Origin: Prevotella sp.
GTDB taxonomy: Bacteria; Bacteroidota; Bacteroidia; Bacteroidales; Bacteroidaceae
NCBI GenBank assembly: GCA_016285245.1
Contig: JAEEQH010000019.1
Coordinates: 1-55,847, forward strand
DNA length: 55,847 nucleotides
Reading direction: 5' to 3'
Shown here: positions 41,795 to 49,436 of the stretch, piece after piece
How the letters are laid out: each line of letters begins with the position of its first letter
How positions within the stretch are numbered: the stretch's first letter is position 1
Notes under the pieces: generated by a model
The model's input: only the letters and a program-made list of their open reading frames with translations
The model's database searches: none
Told to the model about the DNA's origin: nothing
Translations under genes and position numbers: made by a program

Positions 41795-43315
41795 TTAATA
41801 CGGTACGGGGCCGTCTGACGCCGGTCCGAAGGGATCGGCCTGTCCCGGCACGAACGGGTCGACGTTAGCGCCATTGCCGTCGATGCTCGATCCGATGACC
41901 TCGCCTTCGTTCGAGGCATGCTTGCTCGAGATGCGCGACTCTTCGGGATTCTCGAAGCGTGTGTATTCGCCACGGAACGTCAGCAGCACATCGCCGGTGG
42001 CACCCTTACGGTGCTTGGCAATGATGATCTGGGCCATGCCGTGCAGGTCGCGTCCTTTTTCGTCCTGATACAGTCCGTAGTACTCCGGACGGTGTACGAA
42101 GATCACCATGTCAGCATCCTGCTCGATGGCACCCGACTCACGCAGATCGGAGAGCTGCGGCCGCTTGCCGTCCACGCCCTCGCGGTTCTCCACGCCACGG
42201 TTCAGCTGCGACAGCGCCAGGATGGGTATATCCAGGTCCTTGGCCAGTCCTTTCAGCGAGCGGGAGATGGTGCTCACCTCTTCCTGTCGCGACGAGAAGC
42301 GCATACCATTGGCGTTCATCAGCTGCAGGTAGTCAATCATTATCAGCTTCACACCGTGCTCACGTACCAGTCGGCGTGCCTTCGTACGCAGTTCGAAGAC
42401 CGACAGTCCCGGGGTGTCGTCGACGTACAGCGGCGCTCCCAGCAATTTGTTCACCTGCTTGTCCAGTCGCTCCCACTCGTCGGGGTGCAGCTGGCCGCTC
42501 AGGATCTTGGAGCCCTGTATCTCGCAGACGTTCGAAATGAGACGGTTCACCAGCTGTACGTTCGACATCTCGAGCGAGAAGAAGGCGACGGGCTGCTGGT
42601 AGTCGACGGCGATGTTCTTGGCCAGCGACAGGGCGAACGACGTCTTACCCATGGCGGGTCGTCCGGCAATGATGACGAGGTCGGAGGGCTGCCAGCCGCT
42701 GGTCTTGTCATCCAGCTTGCCGTAGCCGGTGGGGACGCCGGTCAGTCCGTCCTTGTTCTTCGCTGCCTCCTGGATGACCTTCACCGCCTGAGTGACCACG
42801 GGGTCAATCTGGGTGTAGTCCTTCTTCATGTTCTTCTGCGACAGCTCGAAGAGCGAGCCCTCTGCGTGCTGCATCAGCTCGTCGATGTCGATGGTCTCGT
42901 CGAAGGCCTTCGTCTCGATGTCGCTTGCAAACTGTATCAGCTGTCGTGCCAACGACTTCTGGGCGATGATGCGTGCATGGTACTCGATGTGTGCCGACGA
43001 GGCCACCTGCGAGCTGAGCTCCACGATGTATGGTGCGCCTCCGACGATGTCGAGGTCTCCCTGACGTGCCAGCTGGTCGGCAACGGTCATGATGTCGACA
43101 GGCTTCTCGGCGAGGTTCAGGTCGCGGATGGCAGTAAATATTTTCTGGTGACGGGGTTCGTAGAAACTCTCCGGGCGGAGCATCTCGCTGACGACGGCAT
43201 AGGCGTCCTTGTCAATCATCAGGGCGGCGAGCACGGCGCGCTCGACGTCGGTAGCCTGTGGCTGGAGATGTCCGTAGGTGTTGTCAATAGGGGGCTTAGA
43301 CGTAGGTTTAGGCAT
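41795..43315 (-). CDS. dnaB: Replicative DNA helicase DnaB
   Basis: The hexameric helicase that unwinds the replication fork. It has 506 residues: the N-terminal DnaB domain (about 15-120, QATDVERAVLAALMID) and a RecA-type ATPase (about 180-450) with Walker A AGRPAMGKTSFAL, Walker B-like LIMIDYLQLM, QEEVSTISRSLKGLAKDL and SQLNRGVE. The C-terminal 55 residues are acidic and Pro/Gly-rich (VDPFVPGQADPFGPASDG) and probably disordered. Transcribed convergently with the TPR gene; rpsP lies upstream on the same strand but has its own terminator. Confidence 0.96.
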   Translation of the reverse strand: MPKPTSKPPIDNTYGHLQPQATDVERAVLAALMIDKDAYAVVSEMLRPESFYEPRHQKIFTAIRDLNLAEKPVDIMTVADQLARQGDLDIVGGAPYIVELSSQVASSAHIEYHARIIAQKSLARQLIQFASDIETKAFDETIDIDELMQHAEGSLFELSQKNMKKDYTQIDPVVTQAVKVIQEAAKNKDGLTGVPTGYGKLDDKTSGWQPSDLVIIAGRPAMGKTSFALSLAKNIAVDYQQPVAFFSLEMSNVQLVNRLISNVCEIQGSKILSGQLHPDEWERLDKQVNKLLGAPLYVDDTPGLSVFELRTKARRLVREHGVKLIMIDYLQLMNANGMRFSSRQEEVSTISRSLKGLAKDLDIPILALSQLNRGVENREGVDGKRPQLSDLRESGAIEQDADMVIFVHRPEYYGLYQDEKGRDLHGMAQIIIAKHRKGATGDVLLTFRGEYTRFENPEESRISSKHASNEGEVIGSSIDGNGANVDPFVPGQADPFGPASDGPVPY

Positions 43316-43336
43316 CGGTATTCTCAGTCAATAGGT

Positions 43337-43376
43337 GAAAAAAAACGTGCCCCAACCCACTTGCAGTTGGGGCACG
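43337..43376 (-). terminator. rpsP terminator
   Basis: Minus strand: CGTGCCCCAAC (43366-43376) pairs perfectly with GTTGGGGCACG (43346-43356), 11 bp with a 9-nt loop, followed by a run of eight T. A textbook Rho-independent terminator between rpsP and dnaB. Confidence 0.93.
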
Positions 43377-43404
43377 CCATAGGGGGATTTTGGTGTGCGG
43401 AGCT

Positions 43405-43974
43405 TTATGCCTCGGCGGGAGCCTCAGCAGCCTCGGCAGCAGCCTCAGCGGGAGCCTCGGCAGCAGCGGCCTCAGCAGCCTTTGCAGCCTCTTCCTCGGC
43501 CTTGGCAGCAGCCTCGGCAGCCTTCTTGTCGGCTACTTTCTTGGCAATCTCCTCGTTCACTTTCTTCTCAGCGTCGAGAGCCTGCTTGGCGGCGTCCTTC
43601 TTGGCCTTAGCCTCGTCGGCAGCTACCTTCTCCAAGCCCTTCTGCTTGTCAGCTTTCCATGCGTCGAACTTCTTCTGGGCAGCAGCCTCGTCGAAAGCGC
43701 CCTTCTTCACGCCACCACGGAGGTGCTTCATGAGGTACACGCCCTCGCGGCTGAGGATGTTACGAACCGTATCGGTGGGCTGTGCGCCAACCTCTACCCA
43801 GTACAATGCACGGTCGAAATTCAAATCTACTGTGGCAGGATTGGTATTGGGGTTGTACATACCAAGCTTCTCAGTAAATCTACCATCACGTGGTGCACGA
43901 GCGTCAGCGACGACGATGCGGTAAACTGCATAGCCTTTGTGGCCGCCACGCTGCAATCTGATTTTTGTTGCCAT
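43405..43974 (-). CDS. rpsP: Ribosomal protein bS16 with a long Ala/Glu/Lys extension
   Basis: Small-subunit assembly protein. Residues 1-85 are the bS16 fold ([33 protein letters not shown], then [18 protein letters not shown]). Most bacteria stop near 80-90, but this protein has 189 residues. The extra 100 run from Lys/Ala/Asp-rich helix-forming sequence into an almost pure Ala/Glu/Pro tail (ending [10 protein letters not shown]). Such extensions are known in Bacteroidetes S16. The tail DNA is repetitive (GCAGCCTC words), so slippage is likely. It has a strong promoter and a perfect terminator, so it is monocistronic. Confidence 0.95.
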   Translation of the reverse strand: MATKIRLQRGGHKGYAVYRIVVADARAPRDGRFTEKLGMYNPNTNPATVDLNFDRALYWVEVGAQPTDTVRNILSREGVYLMKHLRGGVKKGAFDEAAAQKKFDAWKADKQKGLEKVAADEAKAKKDAAKQALDAEKKVNEEIAKKVADKKAAEAAAKAEEEAAKAAEAAAAEAPAEAAAEAAEAPAEA

Positions 43975-44035
43975 TTTGTTGTTGTTTTGTTAATTGAGGT
44001 TTGAATTTGATGCTATCAACTCGTGAAAGCGGCTG

Positions 44036-44067
44036 CAAAGGTACTACTTTTTTTTGGTGTTTCCAAA
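44036..44067 (-). promoter_or_regulatory. rpsP promoter (TTTG, 20 nt, TACCTTTG)
   Basis: Minus strand: -33 TTTG at 44064-44067, -7 TACCTTTG at 44036-44043, spacer 20 nt. The -33 region interleaves with the rightward promoter at 44053-44084, so the two divergent promoters overlap and could compete. Confidence 0.8.
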
Positions 44068-44084
44068 TTTTTTATGTACTTTTG
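44053..44084 (+). promoter_or_regulatory. Glycosyltransferase promoter (TTTG, 20 nt, TACTTTTG), near-leaderless
   Basis: -33 TTTG at 44053-44056, -7 TACTTTTG at 44077-44084, spacer 20 nt. The ATG at 44092 begins 7 nt after the -7 box, so the transcript should have almost no leader. Confidence 0.75.
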
Positions 44085-44091
44085 TGCCGCC

Positions 44092-45024
44092 ATGTACGAA
44101 TTATCCATTCTCATACCCGTCTACAACGACGACTGCACACCTCTGGCAACGGCGTTGAGCCGTCAGGCGGAGGCCATCGGCGACCTCAGCTACGAGATCA
44201 TCGTGGCCGACGACTGCTCGCCCGACCGTGCGGCTGTGGCACCGAACCATGCCGTGAACGCCCTGCCCCACGCCCGCTACATTGAGCGTCCGCAGAACGT
44301 GGGCAGCGCCGCCAACCGCAACCTCCTGGCTCAGGAGAGCCGCTACGAGTGGCTGCTGTTTGTCGACTGCGACATGGACATCAGCCGTCCCGACTTCCTG
44401 CGGCGCTACCTCAGCGAGGCTGCTACCGCCGGGGCCGACGTCATCATGGGCGGCATTGCCATCGGCGGCGATGCCGAGACACTTGCCACGAACCTGCGCT
44501 ACCGTTACGAGAAGCATCACGAGCCCCACCACACGGCGTCGGAGCGCAGCCGCCGTCCCTTCCAGTCGTTCCGTTCCTGCAACTTCCTCATCCGCCGCGC
44601 GACGCTGCTCGGCTGTCCCTTCGACGAGCGTTTCCAGAAGAGCGGCTACGAGGACGTGCTTCTGGGCAAGCAGCTGAAGGCTGCGGGGGCGGTCATGCGC
44701 CATGTGGACAACCCGGTCCTGATGACACGCTACGAGACGAACGCCGACTATATAAATAAGGTGGAGCGCAGCCTGCGCACGCTCCATGCCTTCCGTCACG
44801 ACCTGAAGGGCTACTCGCGCCTGCTGACTACCGCCGACGGCATCCACCTCGGCGTGGTGCGTCGCCTGCTGGTCCTGGCGTTCCGGCTGTTCGGTCCGCT
44901 GGTGCGCCGCCGTCTCTGTGGGCCCCATCCCAGCCTCCGTCTGTTCGATGCCTACCGACTGGGGTACCTATTGGAGATAAGAGATAAGAGATATTGCCTC
45001 CGGCAATTAAGCATTAAGCATTAA
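44092..45024 (+). CDS. Family 2 glycosyltransferase
   Basis: A 310-residue GT-A-fold enzyme transferring a sugar from a nucleotide donor, probably to a surface polysaccharide or lipid. It begins YELSILIPVYNDDCTPLATAL; ADDCSPD and LLFVDCDMDISRPDF give the DxD metal site, and FDERFQKSGYEDVLLGKQLK contains the acceptor-side ED motif. ATG 44092 is chosen over 44023 because the promoter -7 box lies at 44077-44084. The last 17 or so residues (LEIRDKRYCLRQLSIKH) are encoded by GATAAGAGATAAGAG and TAAGCAT words, so the natural C-terminus has been replaced by repeat. Confidence 0.88.
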   Translation: MYELSILIPVYNDDCTPLATALSRQAEAIGDLSYEIIVADDCSPDRAAVAPNHAVNALPHARYIERPQNVGSAANRNLLAQESRYEWLLFVDCDMDISRPDFLRRYLSEAATAGADVIMGGIAIGGDAETLATNLRYRYEKHHEPHHTASERSRRPFQSFRSCNFLIRRATLLGCPFDERFQKSGYEDVLLGKQLKAAGAVMRHVDNPVLMTRYETNADYINKVERSLRTLHAFRHDLKGYSRLLTTADGIHLGVVRRLLVLAFRLFGPLVRRRLCGPHPSLRLFDAYRLGYLLEIRDKRYCLRQLSIKH

Positions 45025-45035
45025 GCATTATATAC
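44974..45035 (+). repeat. GATAAGAGATAAG and TAAGCAT words across the glycosyltransferase stop
   Basis: GATAAGAGATAAGAGATA, a TTGCCTCCGGCAA hairpin (44994-45006) and three to four TAAGCAT units run from inside the glycosyltransferase 3' end to the rhaM ATG. The stop codon TAA is one of the heptamer stops. Confidence 0.88.
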
Positions 45036-45353
45036 ATGAAACGATTTGCATTCAAGATGCAGCTCAAAGCGGGCTGCGAACAGGAGTACGAGCGGCGCCA
45101 CGCCGCCATCTGGCCCGAGCTGGTGGCGATGATCCACGAGCAGGGCGTGTCAAACTACAGCATCTACTGGGACCGCGACACGAACATTCTCTTCGCCTAC
45201 CAGGAGTGTGCCGGCGAGGGCTCGTCGCAGGACACCACCGACGTCGATCCCATCACCCAACGCTGGTGGGACATGATGGCCGACATCATGGAGGTCAACC
45301 CCGACAACTCGCCTGTCACCATCCCCCTGCAGGAGGTGTTCCACTTGGACTAA
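45036..45353 (+). CDS. rhaM: L-rhamnose mutarotase
   Basis: Interconverts the alpha and beta anomers of L-rhamnose. The 105-residue length and text are typical: MKRFAFKMQLKAGCEQEYERRHAAIWPEL, SNYSIYWDRDTNILFAYQE, and PITQRWWDMMADIME. The conserved His, Tyr and paired Trp of the active site are present. It is a small cytoplasmic dimeric protein. It stands alone here without rhaA, rhaB or rhaD. The pectin (rhamnogalacturonan) esterase at 15395 gives a plausible rhamnose source. Confidence 0.93.
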   Translation: MKRFAFKMQLKAGCEQEYERRHAAIWPELVAMIHEQGVSNYSIYWDRDTNILFAYQECAGEGSSQDTTDVDPITQRWWDMMADIMEVNPDNSPVTIPLQEVFHLD

Positions 45354-45363
45354 CACATTAAAC

Positions 45364-47412
45364 ATGAACCAACCACGTTACAACCAAACGAAGACCCTGC
45401 GCTTCCGCCAGTTCACGCGGAAGGGCTGGGCACTCTTCGCCTGCCTGGGACGCGTCGTCACCATCGGCGTGCTGAGTGCGGCAACGCTGCAGTCGGCAAC
45501 GGCGGCCCATCGCCACGTCACCACCGACGACCAGGAGAGCGACAGCGTGCGTACCGTCGACAAGGAGGCGACACTCGACGATGTCGAGGTCACGGGGACA
45601 CGTGCGCCCCTCGCCCTCGGACAGTCGGCGGCACGCATGGTTATGGTACTGACGCGCGACGACATTCAGGCGGCGCCAGTACAGAGTATCAACGACCTGC
45701 TGAAGATGGCCGTCGGCGTCGATGTGCGCCAGCGCGGTCCCATCGGAGCACAGACGGACATCGGCATCCGCGGCAGCACCGCCGAACAAGTCACCATCCT
45801 TCTTAATGGCATCAGCATCTGCGACCCGCAGACGGCCCATAATGCCTTCGACCTGCCCTGCGACCTCTCGGACATCGTCCGCATCGAGGTGATTGAGGGG
45901 CCCGGGGGAGCCATTAATGTCGTGACGCGAGGAGCGAGGAACGAGGAAGGAGGAACGAGGAACGAGGAGCGAGGAGCGAGGCGCCATGCCCGCCTGGAGG
46001 GCGGCTCCTTCGGCTACCTCTCCGCCGCCGCAGGCATCTCTCATCTATCATCTATCATCTCTCATTTAAGCACCTGCTTCACCCGCAGCGATGGCTACAG
46101 CCGTGCGAAGTCGGGTGCCCTGAACAGCGACTACGCGGGGGCGAAGGCCTTTTATCAGGGTGGCTATGCCGGCGACAAGATGCGCCTCGACTGGCACGCC
46201 GGACTCTCGACGAAGGGTTTCGGCTCGAACACGTTCTACAGCGCCCGCTACGACGAGCAGTACGAACGCACCACGAAGCTCTTCACGGCCCTTCAGGGCG
46301 AGGCGTCGGGGCGGCTCCATCTGCGTCCCGCCGTCTACTGGAACCGCACGTTAGACCGCTTCGAGCTGATTCGCGGAGAGGCGTCGCAGGTGCCCTTCAA
46401 CCACCACCGCACGGACGTCCTCGGCGTGAACCTGAACAGCCGTTTCGACTGGCCGCTGGGACGGACAGCTGTCGGCGCCGAGGTGCGCCACGAGCACATC
46501 GTCAGCAGCACGCTGGGCGAACCCCGTAGTCATGCCGACGGCGACAAGTACCGCTACGGCCTGGACCGCACGAACCTCGCGTTCCACCTGGAGCACAGCG
46601 TCATGCTCCGGCGGCTGACGCTCTCGGCGGGCTTCATCGCCGCCAGGAACACGTGGAACCAGACGACCTTCCGTCTGCTCCCCGGCATCGACGCCAGCCT
46701 GCGTGTGGCCGACGGCCTGCGGCTCTACGCCTCCTACAACTCCTCGCTCCGTATGCCCTCGTTCACCGAGCTCTACTATAGCGTCGGCGGCCACAAGGCC
46801 GACAAGCACCTGAAACCCGAGGAGCTGCAGGCCCTCGAGGGCGGCGTGCGCTACACCCGGCCGGGGCTGACGGTCAAGGGTGCCGTCTTCCACCACCACG
46901 CCCGCAACATGATCGACTGGGTGATGGACACCCGGAGTGCCGACCCCGTCTGGCAGAGCGTCAACCACACCCGCCTGAACACCCTCGGCCAGGAACTGAC
47001 AGTCCAAATCAGCCCGAGCGCCTCATTTCTCATTCCTCATTTCTCATTTCTCATTTCCTACTGCCACCTCCATCAGAGCAAGACCCTCGCGCCACACCTC
47101 CAGTCGCAGTACTCCCTGGAGTACCTGCGCCACAAGCTCGTCGCCCAGCTGCGGCTGCAGCCCGTGGAGCGCCTTGAGGTGACCCTCGGCTACCGTTTCC
47201 AGGACCGTCGCGGCAGCTATACCGACACCCAGGGACAGGTGCAGTCCTACCGCCCCTACTCCCTCGTCGACAGCCGCCTGGCCTACCGTCTGGGCAACGC
47301 CATCCACGCCTATGTCGAGGCCAACAACCTCTTCGGCTGCCGCTACGTCGACTACGGCAACGTCCCCCAGCCCGGCCAATGGCTCATGGTCGGTGTCAGG
47401 TACTCACAATAA
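45364..47412 (+). CDS. TonB-dependent outer-membrane receptor, BtuB-like, with repeat words inside the coding sequence
   Basis: A 682-residue receptor. The unusual long N-terminus (RFRQFTRKGWALFACLGRVVTIGVLSAATL) is the extended signal common in Bacteroidetes BtuB-type receptors. The TonB box region is TLDDVEVTGTRAP (about 70-82). The plug has IGIRGSTAEQVTILLNGI. Then IEVIEG runs straight into GGAINVVTRG, missing the usual dozen residues (ALYGSNAF-type). The barrel follows to YVDYGNVPQPGQWLMVGVRYSQ. Three in-frame insertions of intergenic-type words are seen: GARNEEGGTRNEERGAR, ISHLSSIISHLST, and FLIPHFSFLISY. Function may be reduced; cobalamin is a guess. Confidence 0.82.
   Translation: MNQPRYNQTKTLRFRQFTRKGWALFACLGRVVTIGVLSAATLQSATAAHRHVTTDDQESDSVRTVDKEATLDDVEVTGTRAPLALGQSAARMVMVLTRDDIQAAPVQSINDLLKMAVGVDVRQRGPIGAQTDIGIRGSTAEQVTILLNGISICDPQTAHNAFDLPCDLSDIVRIEVIEGPGGAINVVTRGARNEEGGTRNEERGARRHARLEGGSFGYLSAAAGISHLSSIISHLSTCFTRSDGYSRAKSGALNSDYAGAKAFYQGGYAGDKMRLDWHAGLSTKGFGSNTFYSARYDEQYERTTKLFTALQGEASGRLHLRPAVYWNRTLDRFELIRGEASQVPFNHHRTDVLGVNLNSRFDWPLGRTAVGAEVRHEHIVSSTLGEPRSHADGDKYRYGLDRTNLAFHLEHSVMLRRLTLSAGFIAARNTWNQTTFRLLPGIDASLRVADGLRLYASYNSSLRMPSFTELYYSVGGHKADKHLKPEELQALEGGVRYTRPGLTVKGAVFHHHARNMIDWVMDTRSADPVWQSVNHTRLNTLGQELTVQISPSASFLIPHFSFLISYCHLHQSKTLAPHLQSQYSLEYLRHKLVAQLRLQPVERLEVTLGYRFQDRRGSYTDTQGQVQSYRPYSLVDSRLAYRLGNAIHAYVEANNLFGCRYVDYGNVPQPGQWLMVGVRYSQ
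45930..45983 (+). repeat. GAGGAACGAGGAACGAG words inside the TonB receptor gene
   Basis: A purine-only array of GAGGAACGAG/GAGGAGCGAG words encodes Arg/Asn/Glu/Gly repeats in frame. The words lack TAA, TGA and TAG on the coding strand. Confidence 0.85.
46035..46073 (+). repeat. TCATCTATCATCTATCATCTC words inside the TonB receptor gene
   Basis: In-frame TCTATCA words encode SHLSSIISHLS. In the opposite orientation the same words (GATAGATGA) would contain stops. Confidence 0.83.
47023..47061 (+). repeat. TCATTTCTCATTCCTCATTTC words inside the TonB receptor gene
   Basis: In-frame CTCATTT words encode FLIPHFSFLIS between barrel strands. The reverse orientation (AAATGAG) would contain TGA. Confidence 0.83.
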
Positions 47413-47434
47413 CTCTTGTCTTGAAACCCTGAGG

Positions 47435-48367
47435 CTATTGGGCGGCGGAGTTGCTTTCCAGCCGGGCTGCTTCCAGGAAGCGCAGCTCTGCCTCCAGCAT
47501 CTCCAGCTTCGGCATCGGACAGCCAGCCTCGCGGGCTATCTCCAGGGGGCGGGAGTACAGATAGTGTATCTCCATGGGGCGGCGGAAGTCGTAGTCCAGC
47601 CGCATGGACGGCGAATAGGGCGTCATCGCGTCGGTCATCTCAATCATCTTCTCGACAAACGCGGCGTCCAGGTTCTTCACACCCAGGTGCTGGGCCGTGC
47701 TGACCACCTCCATCATCTGCTCGCGAATCAGCCGTCGCGTCGACTTGTTCTTCAGCAGCAAGTCCGTCTGCGTGTGCAGGGCCACGGTCATACCGTTGAA
47801 CGGCATGTTCCACACCGCCTTCTTCCATCGTGCCTCGTGGTACTCCACCAGTCCCGTCTCGATGGCGGCCTCGCGGAACTCCTCGACCACGGCCTGCACC
47901 AGCGCCTCGTCCTTGCATGAGTAGTTGGCCAGGTTGATGCTGCCATAGCACTGGTGGCTCACGAGGCCCGGCTCCGTCTTCGCCGAACAGATGAAGGCCA
48001 GTCCGGCAGCCAGTTGCACGCCGGGGAACATCTTCTGCACATCCTCCTCCACGCCGATGCCGTTCTGGATGAGCACCACCAGCGTCTTGTCGTAGAGCAG
48101 CGGCGGCAGCAACTGCTGCAGCTTGCCGTTGTTCACAGACTTCAGTCCCACGAGCACCACGTCGCACGCCGGCATCTCCTCCGTCCTCTGATAGGCGTTG
48201 ACATCATCCAGATGGAACGAGCCGTCGCAGCTGTCCACCTGCAGGCCGTGCTGTTTCACATACTCATAGTCGCTGTGCAGCAGGAAGTGCACCTCCTGTC
48301 CTGCATGAGCCAGTTTCGCTCCATAATACCCGCCAATGGCCCCAGTACCGATAATTCCGTATCTCAT
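47435..48367 (-). CDS. panE: 2-dehydropantoate 2-reductase (ApbA/PanE family)
   Basis: Reduces ketopantoate to pantoate with NADPH in pantothenate/CoA synthesis. It has 310 residues. The Rossmann loop is MRYGIIGTGAIGGYYGAKLAHAG, the NADP region follows with VHFLLHSDYEYVKQHG, and VVLVGLKSVNN and QNGIGVEE are family marks. The C-terminal helical domain has RWKKAVWNMPFNGMTVAL with the catalytic Lys region. The start is ATG 48367; the frame extends to 48400 but the promoter element lies at 48398-48405. Convergent with the TonB receptor gene. Confidence 0.9.
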   Translation of the reverse strand: MRYGIIGTGAIGGYYGAKLAHAGQEVHFLLHSDYEYVKQHGLQVDSCDGSFHLDDVNAYQRTEEMPACDVVLVGLKSVNNGKLQQLLPPLLYDKTLVVLIQNGIGVEEDVQKMFPGVQLAAGLAFICSAKTEPGLVSHQCYGSINLANYSCKDEALVQAVVEEFREAAIETGLVEYHEARWKKAVWNMPFNGMTVALHTQTDLLLKNKSTRRLIREQMMEVVSTAQHLGVKNLDAAFVEKMIEMTDAMTPYSPSMRLDYDFRRPMEIHYLYSRPLEIAREAGCPMPKLEMLEAELRFLEAARLESNSAAQ

Positions 48368-48397
48368 ATTTCCTTTACTATTCCTAAAAAATTGCTG

Positions 48398-48405
48398 CAA
48401 AAGTA
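48398..48405 (-). promoter_or_regulatory. panE -7 element (TACTTTTG)
   Basis: A perfect TAnnTTTG on the minus strand, 30 nt before the panE ATG. A TTG-like -33 (48423-48425) sits at 17 nt rather than the 20 nt seen elsewhere. Confidence 0.55.
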
Positions 48406-48690
48406 CGAAAAAAAGCTGAAACCAACTAATTTTGCCAATGATTTAAGATGTTTTTGTGAGAATGCTGTCGCCAGAACCGCGGTAATACCACTGGACTTCC
48501 CTTGGCTTGGCAAAGAGAGGAGCAGGTTTACAGGGGCGAAGAGGCGGTTTACGGGGAAAAGCCGTATCGTATCGGGTGAAAGGCCGACCTTTTCGTTCTC
48601 GCAGCGGGCGGGGAAATTATTAGCAGCGCCCGCTGCTAATATCGGCAGCGGGCGGGGAAATTGTCGGCAGCGGGCGCTGCGTACCAAGTT
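48406..48690. repeat. GC-rich palindromic repeats between panE and the HU-like gene
   Basis: GCAGCGGGCGGGGAAATT occurs at 48601-48618 and 48645-48662, with a third partial copy at 48667-48676 that turns into GCAGCG-GG-CGCTGC. Between the first two lies a perfect 9-bp hairpin, ATTAGCAGC-GCCC-GCTGCTAAT (48619-48640). Further left, GGTTTACAGGGGCGAAG and GGTTTACGGGGAAAAG form a looser pair (near 48525-48560). An open frame here (48364-48687) is not credible. Unlike the AT-rich words elsewhere, this gap is GC-rich. Confidence 0.75.
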
Positions 48691-49326
48691 TTACTCTGTG
48701 GGAGTGGTCTGTCGGATGGCGTAGTGCCAGGTGCGCCCTTCCTTATAGCGGCTCAGACGTGGATTGTCGCCTGTGCAAAGGTTGTCGAGATAGGCTTGAG
48801 CGGTCTTGTATTTCAGGCCGCTGCACCGTTGGAAGGCCTTGATGGTGATGTACCCATGATGGACACTACGCCGAAGGGCATCGTCCATCGCCTTGGCGTC
48901 GTACAACTGGCTGTTGCCTACGCTGCCCTGCTTACGGCGGAAGCCGTCGTGACTACAATCGGCATCCTTGACGAACTGCTTGGCAGGGATAAACTCAACG
49001 CCGCCATACATGACGTCGTGGGCCACTATCTTTTCAGGGTCGGTATGGTCGCCCAAGAGCTTCAGCTTGGGTGCAAACGAGCCGAAGGGTGTCTCCACAC
49101 GACAGCCCTGCTTCAGCCACATCGTCGTCACTTCCTCCAGCAAGTTGAAGAAATACTTCATCTCGCCCTTGCTGGTGTGGCGGTATTTGTTACAGAACTC
49201 GTCAATGTCATCAATGTTGTACTTGCGCTCTATGACGGGCTGGGCATAGAGCAAGGGCTTACCGTCCTCACCTTTCGTGGGGCGCGGCTGCAGTTCAAAG
49301 AGTACTCCGTCAGTCTTACGTGGCAT
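48691..49326 (-). CDS. HU-family DNA-binding protein with C-terminal extension
   Basis: A 211-residue protein. Residues about 1-125 resemble the extended HU/HIG-type domain found in Bacteroidetes (VLFELQPRPTKGEDGKPLLYAQPVI, then LLEEVTTMWLKQGCRVETPFGSFAPKLKL, whose TPFGSF is the HU strand turn). The remaining part (about 130-211) has a winged-helix look: VHHGYITIKAFQRCSGLKYKTAQAYLDNL and GRTWHYAIR. It likely bends or coats DNA. The start is ATG 49326; an upstream in-frame start at 49356 overlaps the promoter. It is strongly promoted and alone. Confidence 0.78.
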   Translation of the reverse strand: MPRKTDGVLFELQPRPTKGEDGKPLLYAQPVIERKYNIDDIDEFCNKYRHTSKGEMKYFFNLLEEVTTMWLKQGCRVETPFGSFAPKLKLLGDHTDPEKIVAHDVMYGGVEFIPAKQFVKDADCSHDGFRRKQGSVGNSQLYDAKAMDDALRRSVHHGYITIKAFQRCSGLKYKTAQAYLDNLCTGDNPRLSRYKEGRTWHYAIRQTTPTE

Positions 49327-49353
49327 AGTCGTATTTTTGTTCAATTCGTTCTG

Positions 49354-49385
49354 CAAAGGTACGAAAAAATGAGCGAAACACCAAA
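49354..49385 (-). promoter_or_regulatory. Promoter of the HU-like gene (TTTG, 20 nt, TACCTTTG)
   Basis: Minus strand: -33 TTTG at 49382-49385, -7 TACCTTTG at 49354-49361, spacer 20 nt. Confidence 0.8.
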
Positions 49386-49409
49386 TATTTTTGAATGTTA
49401 AATATATCG

Positions 49410-49435
49410 AAAATCAATAAAGTTTTATCGATTTT
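49410..49435 (+). promoter_or_regulatory. Candidate operator: 12-nt inverted repeat before the DUF2975-like gene
   Basis: AAAATCAATAAA (49410-49421) faces TTTATCGATTTT (49424-49435) with one mismatch, ending two bases before the -33 TTTG. TCAATAAAC also recurs directly near 49480 and 49502. It is a good site for autoregulation by the HTH protein at 50012. Confidence 0.5.
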
Positions 49436-49436
49436 A

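Noticed and set aside
41918..43924. 668-residue open frame antisense to dnaB and rpsP
   Set aside because: Spans two genes and a perfect terminator; explained by reverse-strand codon bias.
44023..44091. Extended glycosyltransferase start at ATG 44023
   Set aside because: It would include both divergent promoters; the conserved N-terminus begins at 44092.
48364..48687. 107-residue leftward open frame upstream of panE
   Set aside because: Made largely from the GC-rich palindromic repeats and overlapping the panE promoter; no domain.
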